Shown here one piece after another: positions 11,009 through 21,934 of a DNA stretch of 64,000 nt (position 1 is its first letter; every line of letters begins with the position of its first letter). The notes below the pieces were generated by a model. It was not told where the DNA came from. It saw only the letters and a program-made list of their open reading frames with translations, and searched no databases. The translations under genes were made by a program, and so were the position numbers. The stretch lies in contig NC_084816.1 in NCBI RefSeq assembly GCF_963583255.1, positions 6,212,600-6,276,599 of the forward strand, given 5' to 3'. The stretch comes from Pyrus communis. Its lineage: Eukaryota; Streptophyta; Magnoliopsida; Rosales; Rosaceae.

Positions 11009-11379
11009 AGCCACTGACCTATGTTTATTAAACATGATTTGACTTGTGTACTGATGATGATATTTGTGAAATGTGATTTAATACTTGTTGAATTGTTTGA
11101 TGAAATGTGATTTGACGTGCATATTTGAAATGTGATTTGATTTGCATGATTGGTATGATGTGATGAAATGTGAGGGCTAGTAGTGGACCATTAACCCATT
11201 GCCATGGGGTTTGTTGCTTCGGAGCTTGTTTCATAAACCATTTCATTGTTTCTTTTCTCACTTCTTTAACTTGTTCTAAACTTAGTACTTGTGCTTTGTT
11301 TCATTTCGTTGAGCCTTTGTAAATTGACCATTTGATTCATGTTTTGTTTCGTTGAGCCGTTGTTATGTCCTTGGCCCTC

Positions 11380-11780
11380 CGCTCGATTCCGTTGAGTGAT
11401 CTGGAACTGGGTTTCCGCTGGGGTTTCGTTGAGTGGTTTGATTCCCTGCTCCATCTGGATTCCGTTGAGTGGTCCGGAATACCTCATGATCCGCGATTCC
11501 GTTGAGTGGTCCGAAATCGTATCCAGCTTAGGTTTCATTGAGTGGTTCGATATGCTTTGTACTCTGCGATTCCGTTAAACAATTCAAAATCGTATCCCCT
11601 TGGATTCCGTTTAGAGGTCTGGAATCCCTTTTACTCAGCGATTCTGTTGAGTGGTCCGAAATCGTATCTTGGTTTAGATTTCATTGAGTGGTCCGGAATC
11701 CCCTTTGGTGTCTTAGTTTCATTGAGTGGTCCAGAACCCGATGTTAATGGATTTCATTGAGTGGTCCGAAATCGCATCAT
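11380..11780. repeat. Degenerate minisatellite in the solo LTR
   Basis: About ten copies of a core GATTCCGTTGAGTGGTCCGA, separated by 15-30 bp of variable sequence with recurring AAATCGTATC. Looser copies (TTTCGTTGAGCC) begin near 11300. No conserved reading frame runs through it. Confidence 0.85.
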
Positions 11781-12400
11781 TTGACTTGTTGCTTCCTTAG
11801 ATTTGATTTCAGCTTTAGAGATGTAGGCTTCAACCAAACTGTGTCGCTCTATCCCTGCATTTCAGTGTATTGTATGTGTTATTGATTGGTGTGATTATTG
11901 GATGGTGTTGGAATGCATATGTGTGGGTGAATGGCAAGATGACTAGAGAATAATATTATGCTTCATTGAATGTTCCTTGAGGTGCTACATGCTTGAATTG
12001 TGGTATTATGTTGAGATGTAGTGAGATATGCGATAAATGTTCGAGTGTAGTGAATGGTGAACTACGAATCGCTTGATCCCTTAAGGATACGTAGGCAATC
12101 TAACGAGGAGGTTAGATGCAACCATAAAGTATACAAAAATAACTTCGTGATCTGAAGCTTGTGCAGTGCTTTATCCGTATCCCAGAGGCGGGATATGTTA
12201 TATATGCGGATACTTGGTGCCGTTACGTGTCGATCCTAGACGTATGATGGGATCGGGGCGTGACAAGGTGGGGATTTTTAGAACATTGCATATTATTAAT
12301 CACACTGTAAATATCATCTCTGCCAAAAACAGAATTAAAACTAAGATCGTTTAGTCAATCTATTCTAGTAAATACGTAGACGGCTTGTAATGTTTTTACC

Positions 12401-12822
12401 AATTCTGGTTCCCTTAGAAAAAGTAAGAAGATAGGAACAAGACCATTACTACTGCCCTAATAGTTAGTGGCTTGTTACTTGTAAAATAATGGAGCAAAGG
12501 CAACTCAAAGGAGCTCTCAATTGTTCATGTCCACTACAATTTTATCTTTCATTTCCAAATCCAAACACACATCAAAGTAAAAAGCTGAACGAACACATAA
12601 ATTAAGCAAGATGTAACATAAAAATAATTAACGTTACCACAAGACACAAAGCAAATCCCAAAACCCTAGCTCGCTAGCAAGCTAGGAGATTCATGGATTT
12701 GCAAATCCCATGGCTAATCTTATTTTACAGTAAGTTCTAAAACCAAGCTTTTACAGTCTTCTTCTTATTTATAGAGACCATCACAGCTTTCTTCTTTGAG
12801 TCTGGATCTTGGCTTGCTTCGA
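12401..12822. other. 3' flank and likely 3' UTR of the metallothionein gene
   Basis: Sequence between the fold-back array and the metallothionein stop codon. On the minus strand it would hold the 3' UTR. No other gene was seen. Confidence 0.5.
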
Positions 12823-13264
12823 TCATTTATGGCAGCCACATGAGTTGCAGCTGCAGCTTGAGCCACACTTGCAGTCATTCTCTGCTCCATAGCTCATCTC
12901 AGACCCCTCAGAGAACCTGCAATAATAATAGTAATAATAATAATATGGTCAATTTTGTTTCTTAATTAGAGAGAGATTATTAGCACTCCTGAAAAGTCAT
13001 TATGCAATCTTTGGAGAGTATTTTTACCTTATATTTAATTAACCAAGGTTAAGACATCAGTTTCCTTATACAAACTTACATTTTCACAGGTGCAACTCCA
13101 GCAATGATAGTTTCAGTGGAAGTGGTCTCTGAGTAGCTCAAGTCAGGGTACATGCCACACCTACACGTATATACATATATAAAGAGAACATTATTATCAG
13201 GAAAAATAACTAAGCAAAGTAATCAGTTCATAGTTAAGAATATAATTAGGAATTATGGAGAATG

Positions 13265-13315
<51 letters not shown>

Positions 13316-13392
13316 TGGTTAGGGGAATAGAAGATTTACTTGCAGCCACTGCCGCACTTGCAGTCACTGCCACAGCTACAATTGCAAGACAT
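12823..13392 (-). CDS. Metallothionein-like protein (75 aa, 3 exons)
   Basis: Exons at 13392-13340, 13160-13080 and 12916-12823 (stop TGA) join to exactly 76 codons with GT-AG introns. The protein starts [20 protein letters not shown] (7 Cys, all in Cys-X-Cys spacing), has a Cys-free spacer starting [15 protein letters not shown], and ends [17 protein letters not shown] (6 Cys). Such proteins bind Cu, Zn or Cd through thiolate clusters in the cytosol. The MYPDLS spacer resembles plant type 2, while the pure Cys-X-Cys N-domain resembles type 1, so I do not assign a type. A TATA box lies about 105 bp upstream of the ATG. Intron 1 carries a long TA repeat. This looks like an intact, working gene. 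Confidence 0.93.
13267..13314. repeat. (TA)n microsatellite in metallothionein intron 1
   Basis: About 24 TA units between exons 1 and 2; likely length-variable between individuals. Confidence 0.95.
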
Positions 13393-13494
13393 TTTCTTTA
13401 AAAGTTGGTATAAGGATAAGGAGAAGATTGTTGTAGTGCTGGGAATTGAATTCACTCGAAGCCTGGGATGAGTTTCTTGTGAGGGTCTCAACTG

Positions 13495-13504
13495 CTATTT
13501 ATAG
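13495..13504 (-). promoter_or_regulatory. TATA box of the metallothionein gene
   Basis: Minus-strand CTATAAATAG about 105 bp before the start codon, a normal distance for a short plant leader. Confidence 0.75.
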
Positions 13505-15752
13505 TGCAAGTGAAGGCTGAAGCAGTTGAAATCCACAGTACACGTGGATCAATCCTGGATATCTATGCGAAATTATTAAAGTTTATAGAGATCACTTGCC
13601 CTCACCAACAATCCACAATGCGTTAAGTTTTTCTTAAATGCCGAGATTTTATGTTACTAATATTTAAATGGTAACATGTTTATACTTTAGAGCAATTTAA
13701 TTGATTATCAAACACTATCTAAACTTAAACTTTTGGTAAATGATTATTTGTTTTAGTGGCACTCGATTTCTATATTATATTTAAAGATGGAATTAAGTTC
13801 AAATTTGATAGATAATAGTTGTTGAATCAAACAAGCAAAGCTTAAAAGTTGATGTTCAAAACAAAAGTACAGTATCAATCTTTAAAATAGAAAGTTAAGG
13901 ATCTTATTTCTTATCATTCATGTGCACCACTCAAATTCAATTCCATCAACTTATTTTTTTTGGGAGGAATTCTTTCATTTTATTGATAGTATATAGTCCG
14001 GTCGTTCAATCAAAAAGTTTCTTTGCAGAAAAGGCAATGGGCATCCACCAAGTTGTTTCCTTATAAAAGTGTGTAGGTAAAAACCTTTTGTTATGAACTA
14101 GATGCATGGATTTTAATTTGGAAAAACTTTATTAAGTTAGGCTAAGAGTCCCTTTGAAGTTTCAATTACCAATTTGATTTTTAGTTTTTATATTTTGTGC
14201 TTGAAATATAGGAAACGTTGGGGAGGAAGGGGCAAATGGAGATGAGTGGTGTGGCAGAAGATAGGAAATTAAAGAACAATCAATGAAATAAAATCCTGAA
14301 AGTGAAAACAACTTAAAGTCAATTTTAGTTTTCATTTTTATATTTCTTTTCTTGAATTCTTATATATTTCTTGAGCGGTATCTTCCTTCCTCCACTTTTC
14401 TATGTCCCTCCCTTCTTCTATGCATTCCCCCTCCATCACTAACAAAAAAGAAAAACTAAAGTAAACGACTAAATAATTATCAAGACAACCCTAAGTTGTT
14501 TGATTATGAATATGCATAACTAATTCCTTTTGCTAGGGTGAAGCCTTAAGCCTTAGCATGAATATGTGATTTTTATTTAATTGCTTACGATTGATTGCAT
14601 ACATACTTTGAATTATTGATCACCGTGATTAAAACTATCTAATTATCTTAATGCCTGATCACCATTAGGATCTTTAGTTTGATGCAGTTTTGGTCGGAAG
14701 GTTCCCTGAAATTGACGCTGGCTTCTTGTGATTAATAATTGTAATTTCACTTAAGATAAACACCACGTCTTAAGGGTTGCATGGTTGTCCAAAGGGTTTT
14801 CATAAAGCATAATGAGTCTTTCATGTTCAGATTTGATCCGAACGGGTTGCATGTTAGATATACGTTCTATGTTGGAGGCTCCAAGTAGAATATGAATTAG
14901 CAAAACCTAACATTCAAAGTGGCATGTGTAGATCATAAGTAATTGGTAAAAATACATAGGATTGCTAGGTGATGGTGGAACCCTAGTGCTTTTATAAATT
15001 GGTATTTAAAACTCTTTTCTTTTATCATATTTGTTTTTAGTTAAAATTCGTTTTTAATATTACTCAAGTCTAAAATCTCTTTTCTCAACTTTTAATTTTA
15101 AGTATTTAATTGGGAATTGTTTCTACATAAATTATCCAAATAGTCTTTGAGGAGAACGACCTTGCATGAGCATCTATACTAGAACATCCTTGTATTCTTG
15201 CAAGTCTTTCATGTGTTTTTATCCCTACTTTTGTAGATGGTAAAAATCCTATCAATCCTCTTGAGTTGCACTGGATTAAAAAAAATAATAATAAAAATAA
15301 AAAACTAGCCTAAGCTAACTATCTCGTAAAAAATATGAGTTGCTCAAAAGTCTTTCAAGATGAATATATTCATGTTGAAGCTTGATTTGTTTCTTAATCA
15401 AGCCAAATTAGTTTTGTCTTGTTTTCTTCTTGCCAAGCTTCAACGAGTCAAACATGAATCAAACGCGATTATGAATCGAGAGGTTTTGAGCCAATTTGAA
15501 ACCCTCTGAGAAAATGGTAATCAGTGCGCCCTTTCTCTTGTTGGCGTTGTCTCCTGTCTCAAATATGTGCAGTCGTGTTGCTCTCCACAAATAAAAGGAG
15601 GGTGAGAGATTGACTTTAGATATGAAGATAAGTGCACACTGCTCTCAAGGCAATAGAGTCACAAAATCTTTGTCCATCTTTTTGCGATAAAGACACCCCA
15701 TTCCTCCATTTTTTTTTTTTTTTATGGGTTTGATTTATTATCTTGTAGTTTA
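13505..15752. other. Promoter flank and intergenic sequence, no gene seen
   Basis: AT-rich sequence with no long frame on either strand. The proximal part should hold the metallothionein promoter. The part from about 14500 to 15290 has the look of transposon leader sequence, but I found no border repeats to prove it. Confidence 0.4.
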
Positions 15753-16409
15753 TGCCATCTCCAACAGAAGGTTGGCCAGATGGCTCGTTATAACCCTCTA
15801 ACCCTCCAAGAAATTAATATTTTAATGAATAGTGTAGGGCCATATTTCTCACCATCTCCAACCGAGGGCCAAAGGGCCATATGACTTGTTTTAGCCCTGT
15901 CACAAAAAACTGTCTCCAACCGAGGGTCATAGGGCCAAACATAATTTATTATTTAAATTTAAAAACTACAACTACAACAAATTAAATGTAATATAATTAA
16001 ATATTTAAAATAAATTGTGAAAGGAACATGCTTATGAAAGGAACTACAACTACAACTACACCCATTATAATTGTCCCACATCGGCCGTGGGAAATGAATG
16101 AGCAAGGAAACATGCTTATAAAATAAACACCCAAATCACCTTTCTCGGCTCAAAAAATCTAAACCCATAATTAAAAAAAAAAATTTAGAAAATTTTGGCC
16201 CCTAAAAAAAAAAACCTGTAAAAAAAAATAATAATAAATATGACATCATCATGACATCAGCACGTGGCCCCACCCAGGGCTGGCTAGCTGGTTTAGGCTA
16301 GCCAGTTGGCCCTTTGGCCATTTTTTGTTTAGTTGGGCACACGAGCCCTTTGGCCTAGCACTCGGTTGGAGACAGTTTTCGAGCTATTTTCTACCTTTTG
16401 GAGATGGCC
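15753..16409. mobile_element. Tourist-like (PIF/Harbinger) MITE, 657 bp, copy 2
   Basis: Ends TGCCATCTCCAAC and GGAGATGGCC, with TTA on both sides (15750-15752, 16410-16412). The interior matches the 4891-5533 copy over most of its length, including GGGCCAAAGGGCCAT motifs. The first base of the left end is mutated. Confidence 0.82.
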
Positions 16410-16593
16410 TTAGTTCCCCTCACATATGCTGTGCAGAAAACAGAAAAAGATATTGCAACAAGGAGACTCCCTCTAATTATTGATCCACCTTTCATCGGGT
16501 GGGGCATCAAGGGCTTCTATCCCCTTATTGTGTAGCTAGCCATCTATAATTGTGTGGAATATTTTTGGTCACCACCTTTAAGTGATGGTGATG

Positions 16594-16707
16594 CTCGCCA
16601 CCCTATGTATCACAATTGAATGAGTTTAAATTTTGAGATCTTTTTATTGGATAGACTTAGATCTCAAAAATTAAACTCATCTAACGGTGATAAATAAGGG
16701 TGGTGAG
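16594..16707. mobile_element. Short hairpin (MITE-like) element
   Basis: Arms CTCGCCACCCTATGTATCAC... and its near reverse complement meet around TTTTATTGGATAGACTT; the inner 15 bp of each arm (TTTTGAGATCT side) pair almost perfectly. About 114 bp in all. No target duplication was resolved. Confidence 0.65.
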
Positions 16708-17889
16708 TAAAAATGCACCTGTAATTGTGACTTTAAAAGTGAAAGGATGATATTCTCTTCAAATCTCTTCACCTCATCCTCACCTGTCCTTTTCTTTTCC
16801 ATCGTTTGTTATCAAAGGTTCTCCATTTACCTTCTCTTTCCTTTGAAAATAAGAAGAAGAAAGAATTCCTCTAAAGTTATTCTAACTTGCTGATATCTTA
16901 TGTAACGAATATCAAATATTAAGGCAAATGAAAATCGCAAATCTTATTATTTTTTCTTTTCTTTGCGCACTTGTGTTTATATTTAGCTTTTTGATTGCAT
17001 AGATCGAAAAAAAATCAACAAATATAAAATAAAGAATAGCGTCCAGATGCATAAAAAGATTGTTTGGAAATGATCTCCCAATATTAAACTTTATTGTATA
17101 AATTTCCATGTACCTCTACATGAAGAACGAGAGAGAGATTTAAGGAGCCGAAGGCTAGTGGTAGAATATGGGACACACACACGTGTGAAAGACAAGAACA
17201 AAAACAAGAAGTCCATCAGATAGCAAAAGTTGATGGATAATGGATGGGTACCAAAAATCACAGAAGATAGAAGCCCCAAAAATGACAAGGACAAGGACAG
17301 ATTTAACAGAAGATAGAAGCCCCAAAAATCACAGTAATGAGCTTCATCTTCATTTCATTCCGGGGGTTCCAATACAGAGAGTGCTTGTGATACAGTTTTT
17401 TAGATTGAGGAAGCTTTCCGGCATGACTATAACACCGTCACATAGTATTACCAATCACGTTGTTCATTTATATAATCATACATGGATTAGTAACAACATT
17501 GAGATGCAACCGTCACACTAAAAAAGTTCTTCTGCATTTCAGTGTCATAAACTATTTGCTATTTTGTGTGTGGAGGAAGCCAGGCCACCACTAACCCGTA
17601 AACCCTAAACCCTAACTTGACGCCTCTGACCATCGAAAAGAAAAAGGGTTTTTTTTTTTTTTTTAACTTTAATCCTTCAAGAAAATTGAAATTTAAAATA
17701 AACATGGTGTTAGATTACATATTGATTATAATCTCCTTAATTCAAAATAATTAATGTGCATTTTATTTAATGTCTCCCATTAAATATTTAAATTTACTAA
17801 TATACAAATTTTAATTTATTTTTTGAACAAAACAGAGTTTTTTAATTTATTAATTTTATTTAACATTCTTCAAACTTGAAAAACTCAAT
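16708..17889. other. Intergenic, no gene seen
   Basis: AT-rich. A short duplicated motif (AGAAGATAGAAGCCCCAAAA) occurs at about 17261 and 17311. Short frames here lack recognisable domains. Confidence 0.35.
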
Positions 17890-18140
17890 TAATGTATCTA
17901 AATGTTAGTACCGAAATGTATTATATTGAACTAATGAATTTAAATGTTAATACCGAAATGTATGTATCGAAATATATGCACCAAAATGTATTAATTAAAT
18001 TAATGTACCTAAATGTGTGTACCGAAATATATGCACCAAAATGTATTATATTGAATTAATGTACTTAAATGTTTGTATCAAAATGTATGCATGGAAATGT
18101 GTGTACCTAAATGTATGTACCGAAATGTTTTATAATAAAT
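17890..18140. repeat. Degenerate AT-rich minisatellite
   Basis: Repeated units of the form AATGTATGTACCGAAATG, alternating with AATTAATGTACCTAAATG, at least ten degenerate copies. Noncoding. Confidence 0.75.
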
Positions 18141-18534
18141 TTAATGTACCTAAATGAAGAAGACAAAGTACATTGAAATATATTGTATAATAAAAATTAA
18201 TTTATTTAAATGTTTACAACAAAATATATTACAATAAATGAAATGAAAATTATAATGAAATAAAACTAATACATTAAAAATTAGGAAGAAAAAGAGAAAT
18301 AATTAAAATATCAAAATATAATTAATAAATGAGGTTATTAATGTGTCAAGGGACTAAAATTAGATTTTGATCTTACTGATGGTTTTAATCTAAAAGTCAT
18401 CTTTGCCAAGGATTAAAATGAAGTTTTCTAAAAGAAAAATCCACTGTTCATAACTGAAATTTTGTTTTCGGTTACAATATATACATTGGTATACTGAAAC
18501 TGAACAAAAAGTGATGTTTCCAAATTTCTTTTTA

Positions 18535-19137
18535 GCCTGAAAGTGAAAGCTTATTGAGAGAGCTTGCAACGAGAGAAAGGGGGAGAGCAGAGCTCTGCAA
18601 CTGGTTTCGTCGATGGGCTGGAAATGATTGATGGGCTTGTTTCCGACTAAATTATTTCTTCATAAATCATGGTTAGAATACATGGAGCCGTGAAACCAAT
18701 CGGTCCAAGAACAATGAGATAATTTTGTTTCTACTTTGTACCAAAAATAAAAGACACTGACACATAGTGTTACTCGTAAAAAACTTACACAATGTTCCTC
18801 TTTAATGTAGAATACATCTTATACCATTTAAGTTTGAGGTATTTTTCAAAACGGGTGTGAAATGTAGTTAGCCCTAAAACCCTAAAATGTATATCAAGTT
18901 TTGACATGAATTGAGAATCATTTGGTGAAGGTATGGATCCAATTTTTTTCATATTTCACTTCTATTTTACGATCAAGGTAGGTCAAGTCAGCTTTTGGTT
19001 ATAGTATGATATGCTAATTAAAAAAACAGATACATGTGTTATGATTTAAATGAAATGAAAACACTACATGACAGTTTTTTGATAAGCCGAAAAATTAAAA
19101 GATACATATATGTTTTCAATAGCAAGACTTCAAACAA
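18535..19137. repeat. Duplicated block, copy 2 (empty site for the MITE)
   Basis: Collinear with 2794-4113 but lacks the 494-bp MITE, carrying one ATTATTTCT at 18651-18659. It also has about 90 bp near 18670-18770 that copy 1 lacks, and a shorter version of the hairpin element. Homology ends at about 19137. Confidence 0.85.
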
Positions 19138-19285
19138 AACTTAAGACATATATAACTTACATTTATAAGCTACAAACATAAATTTCTGCTTACAAAACTT
19201 AAGGAAAGGAACTTGAGATCTCTGGTTTCAACAATATTAAGTACAAATAACTTCATCTAATAGTTCATCAAAGATCAATAATAAA

Positions 19286-19644
19286 TAGGTTTATTTATAG
19301 ATTTGCCCCTTAAAATTGTCTTTTAGTCCCACTTTCTCCTCCAAAACTGTCTAAATTGAGCTATTTCACCCTATTTTCATCAGTTCTGTCTCACGGACAT
19401 TAAATGGAAGAGCATTCTGGGCATTTCATACCATGCTAGTAGCGATGAGGTATTGTGGTTGACGAAATATGAAATTTCCAGACTGCCCTAAACCTCTAAA
19501 CTGCCAAATCGCTACCAGCGTGGAAGTAAATGGGTGAAATGGCTCGATTTTGGCATTTTCAAGGGTTAAAGTAAGACAAATCTTGTTTCAAGGGATAAAG
19601 TGAGACCAAAGGACAATTTTAGGGGCAATAAATAAATAAGCCTA
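19286..19644. mobile_element. Long-inverted-repeat MITE
   Basis: Left end TAGGTTTATTTATAGATTTG and right end AAATAAATAAGCCTA are inverted, and pairing continues inward (CCCCTTAAAATTGTC / GACAATTTTAGGGG; TGAGCTATTTCACCC / GGGTGAAATGGCTCG). About 360 bp, noncoding. The target duplication is unclear. Confidence 0.65.
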
Positions 19645-20036
19645 ATATTTTACCAAAAAAAATAAATAAGCGTAATAAATATTCTCGAAACTATTACAAG
19701 GTTCATTAGGATTTGGAGTTTACCATCTAAGCAAACTTATTGAAGTTCTATTCATGATCTTAATATTACATTAATCCAAATTTGAGACTTTGTTCAATAA
19801 TAATCTAATGTCGAGATGCATGATAGAAATTCCCAGCGATTAACGAAATGTAGTGGAAGTTGGAAGTAGTGGTATTATCTAGAGAAATGTAGTTATTACA
19901 AGAAAAGAAAAGGTTGGTAGTAATACAGGATAAACGACTGGTTCCATCTTCAACACTTACCACAAATTTTGATTGAAATTCTACAAACTCCATCTATTAG
20001 ACCAATCATCGTCGAAATTATATCCGCTTATAAACA
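19645..20036. other. 3' flank of the ankyrin/PGG gene
   Basis: Immediately downstream of the ankyrin gene stop codon on the minus strand; would contain its 3' UTR. Nothing else seen. Confidence 0.4.
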
Positions 20037-21117
20037 TCAATAGATAAAAGCTAAGAATAAGAAGGCGCGTGTTGGGCCAGGTACGTAGGAAACTGGAACA
20101 TCCATGAGAGGAGCAAGGAGCCCTACTATGAAGACCGTGAAGAAAAATCCCATGGCATAAACAAAGATGCGAAGCCATAAAACGTGATACACTGTCAGTG
20201 CAACACCAGCTAGGAATGACGAGGACAACATGGTAAGCGTCACACCTAGCACCGGTAAGGTAAATCTCATGGCAGCATAGATTATATTAGGGTCATGCGT
20301 TTGTGCCCACGTAAGGGCAATTGAAGCGGTAATGGAGCCGCACATCGCCACGGTATTGCATATCAAGAAAATTTTGAATAGGCTATGCGTAAGAAAAATT
20401 GGGGTGCCCACATCATTTCCAGAGCTACTGTATCCACCTGGTATTGTGAAGCCTTGAACAAACGTTATACCAACCACCAGCGTTGACACCAATAGGAGAG
20501 TATTGACACTCTCTTTCGAAAACATTAAGTTATCAGAATTGTGCAAAGACTTCAGAACAGAATCCTCTATCACTAGCCTTGCTTTGGCGGCTGTTAGCTC
20601 TTCAGATCGTGGAGCATTAGCAAAGTTCAAGGCCATAAGTGTCAGTTTCTGCAAGAAAAACGAAAGTTTCAGTTCTTGACCAAGTTGTTATCAATATGTT
20701 GATCATCATGCATGACAAACAAGAGAAACGATTATTAAAATAAAGGCCATAAGGGTTAGCTGCTGCAGGGAAAAATCGTGTGTAATCAGGATATCCTCCC
20801 CTCTTTATCACTCTCATATGCAATGAGAGGGGCAAGAAGGGGATACATATACATCTGGTTAATTAATTACGTTTTAGAATTCTCTCCTATGTACGACATA
20901 CTTGTAGGTAGTTGTAGTGTCACGCTGTGTAGGTAAAGGAAACTAACAGGAAAGATGCGTTGAGAAATTACGTACTCTCCGAAGGAACATCTCTTTATCT
21001 ACCTCGGTCTTCTCTACAAGGTCCAATGCCGTCATACCTGCATTGTTCAAACTATTTAAATTGGCTCTCTCATACGCATGGAAGAGGGAAAGAATTATGA
21101 CAATCTTAGGATGCCAG

Positions 21118-21792
21118 TGTTGTGCTAGGATAGCACCAAAATCTTTTGGAACCAACTCAAGCTAGCCCACAGGAAATTTATCAAATGAAAATGCAAGAAC
21201 AAAATATTAAAGACACAAAGATTTTAACGAGGTTCCTCCACAGTCAGTGTAACTGGAGTACGTCCTCGGAGCAGTAGGAGCTCACCCAATAATCCACTAT
21301 CAACCAAATGGGAGTTTACAAAGTGTTGGCAATCTCACAACCCAAAAGCCCAATACACCCAATAGCTCTCACACACCAAAGAAACAAATAGAGAAAGAAA
21401 TATAATGAATAATTTCTTCTCTATACATATAACTCAAAGCTATTACAACAACAACTACTTTGGTGGATGATTACTAACCAATTGAAGCAACAACTTTCTT
21501 CTTCTGTTTTAGGCTCTCTCCAACTCTCCCTTTTTCTCTGCAACTCTCCCTTGATCTCTGAAGAAAAGCTCTCTTTTCTCTCTTCTTTTTTCTCAACCGA
21601 AAATAAGCTCTCTACTTCTTCTCTCTTTATTTGAACCAACACCCACGGGTGTTGAAGACAACAAAACATCTTTTCCCTTTTTTTCTCCCCAAAACAAGGA
21701 ATGTGTTGTCCACTTTTTTCTTTTGTTTTGTTTAATCACCTAAAGTTTTCTTGGACATTTGTCCACTTGGCCACTTGGCCAATTATTCAACA
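21118..21792 (-). repeat. Copia 3' LTR (675 bp)
   Basis: Minus strand TGTTGAATAATTGG... to ...CCTAGCACAACA. A purine-rich tract (AAGGTGGAGAT) abuts its outer side at 21793-21803, the expected polypurine tract. Confidence 0.93.
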
Positions 21793-21934
21793 ATCTCCAC
21801 CTTGGCCAAATTCCGAAAAACGCCATGATACGCCAAACAACACAATTAACACACAACATCACTCCCAATCACTAGCAAGAGAACAACTCATGCCGAGCCA
21901 AATGCTCCAAAACTCCTACTGCTCAACGCCTTCT

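Larger units (their letters stand above)
8956..12265 (+). repeat. Solo LTR, probably Ty3/Gypsy, 3310 bp
   Basis: The block starts TGTGAAATC and ends GGGATCGGGGCGTGACA (TG...CA) and is flanked by AGGCG (8951-8955) and AGGTG (12266-12270), a 5-bp target duplication with one C-to-T change. Removing it rejoins the hAT sequence. The GGGGCGTGACA end is common in plant chromovirus LTRs, so a Gypsy origin and plus orientation are inferred. It contains a trnH fragment (9855-9908), a TG repeat and a minisatellite (11380-11780). Short ORFs inside it look accidental. Confidence 0.78.
8452..12288. mobile_element. hAT-type element split by an LTR, 8-bp target duplication
   Basis: Inverted ends CAATGTTCTAAAA and TTTTTAGAACATTG are flanked by 8-bp copies of CATATTAT (8444-8451, 12289-12296), as for hAT transposons. 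The element body left of the nested LTR (8452-8955) has many CCTAGGCG-type motifs and no ORF. Only about 18 bp of its right end remain beyond the LTR (12271-12288). Related sequence occurs at 29161-30950 and 49210-49541. Confidence 0.87.
4114..12400. repeat. Tandem array of three ~405-bp fold-back units
   Basis: The motif AATACATAGACGGCTTGTAA recurs at 4114, 4519, 8119 and, as AATACGTAGACGG, at 12371. After subtracting the insertions described below, units 1-3 are 405, 403 and 407 bp, followed by about 30 bp of a fourth. Most of each unit is an imperfect palindrome: in unit 1 the arms run about 4170-4275 and 4409-4510, around smaller palindromes such as GAGTAGGAGTTCCTACTC. Unit 2 is split by a CACTA element and unit 3 by a hAT element. 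The array starts exactly where homology with the 19.1-kb paralog ends, so it entered after that duplication or was lost from the other copy. Confidence 0.85.

Noticed and set aside
17596..17616. Telomere-like CCCTAAACCCTAA
   Set aside because: Only two or three units; too short to be a telomeric or interstitial telomeric array.
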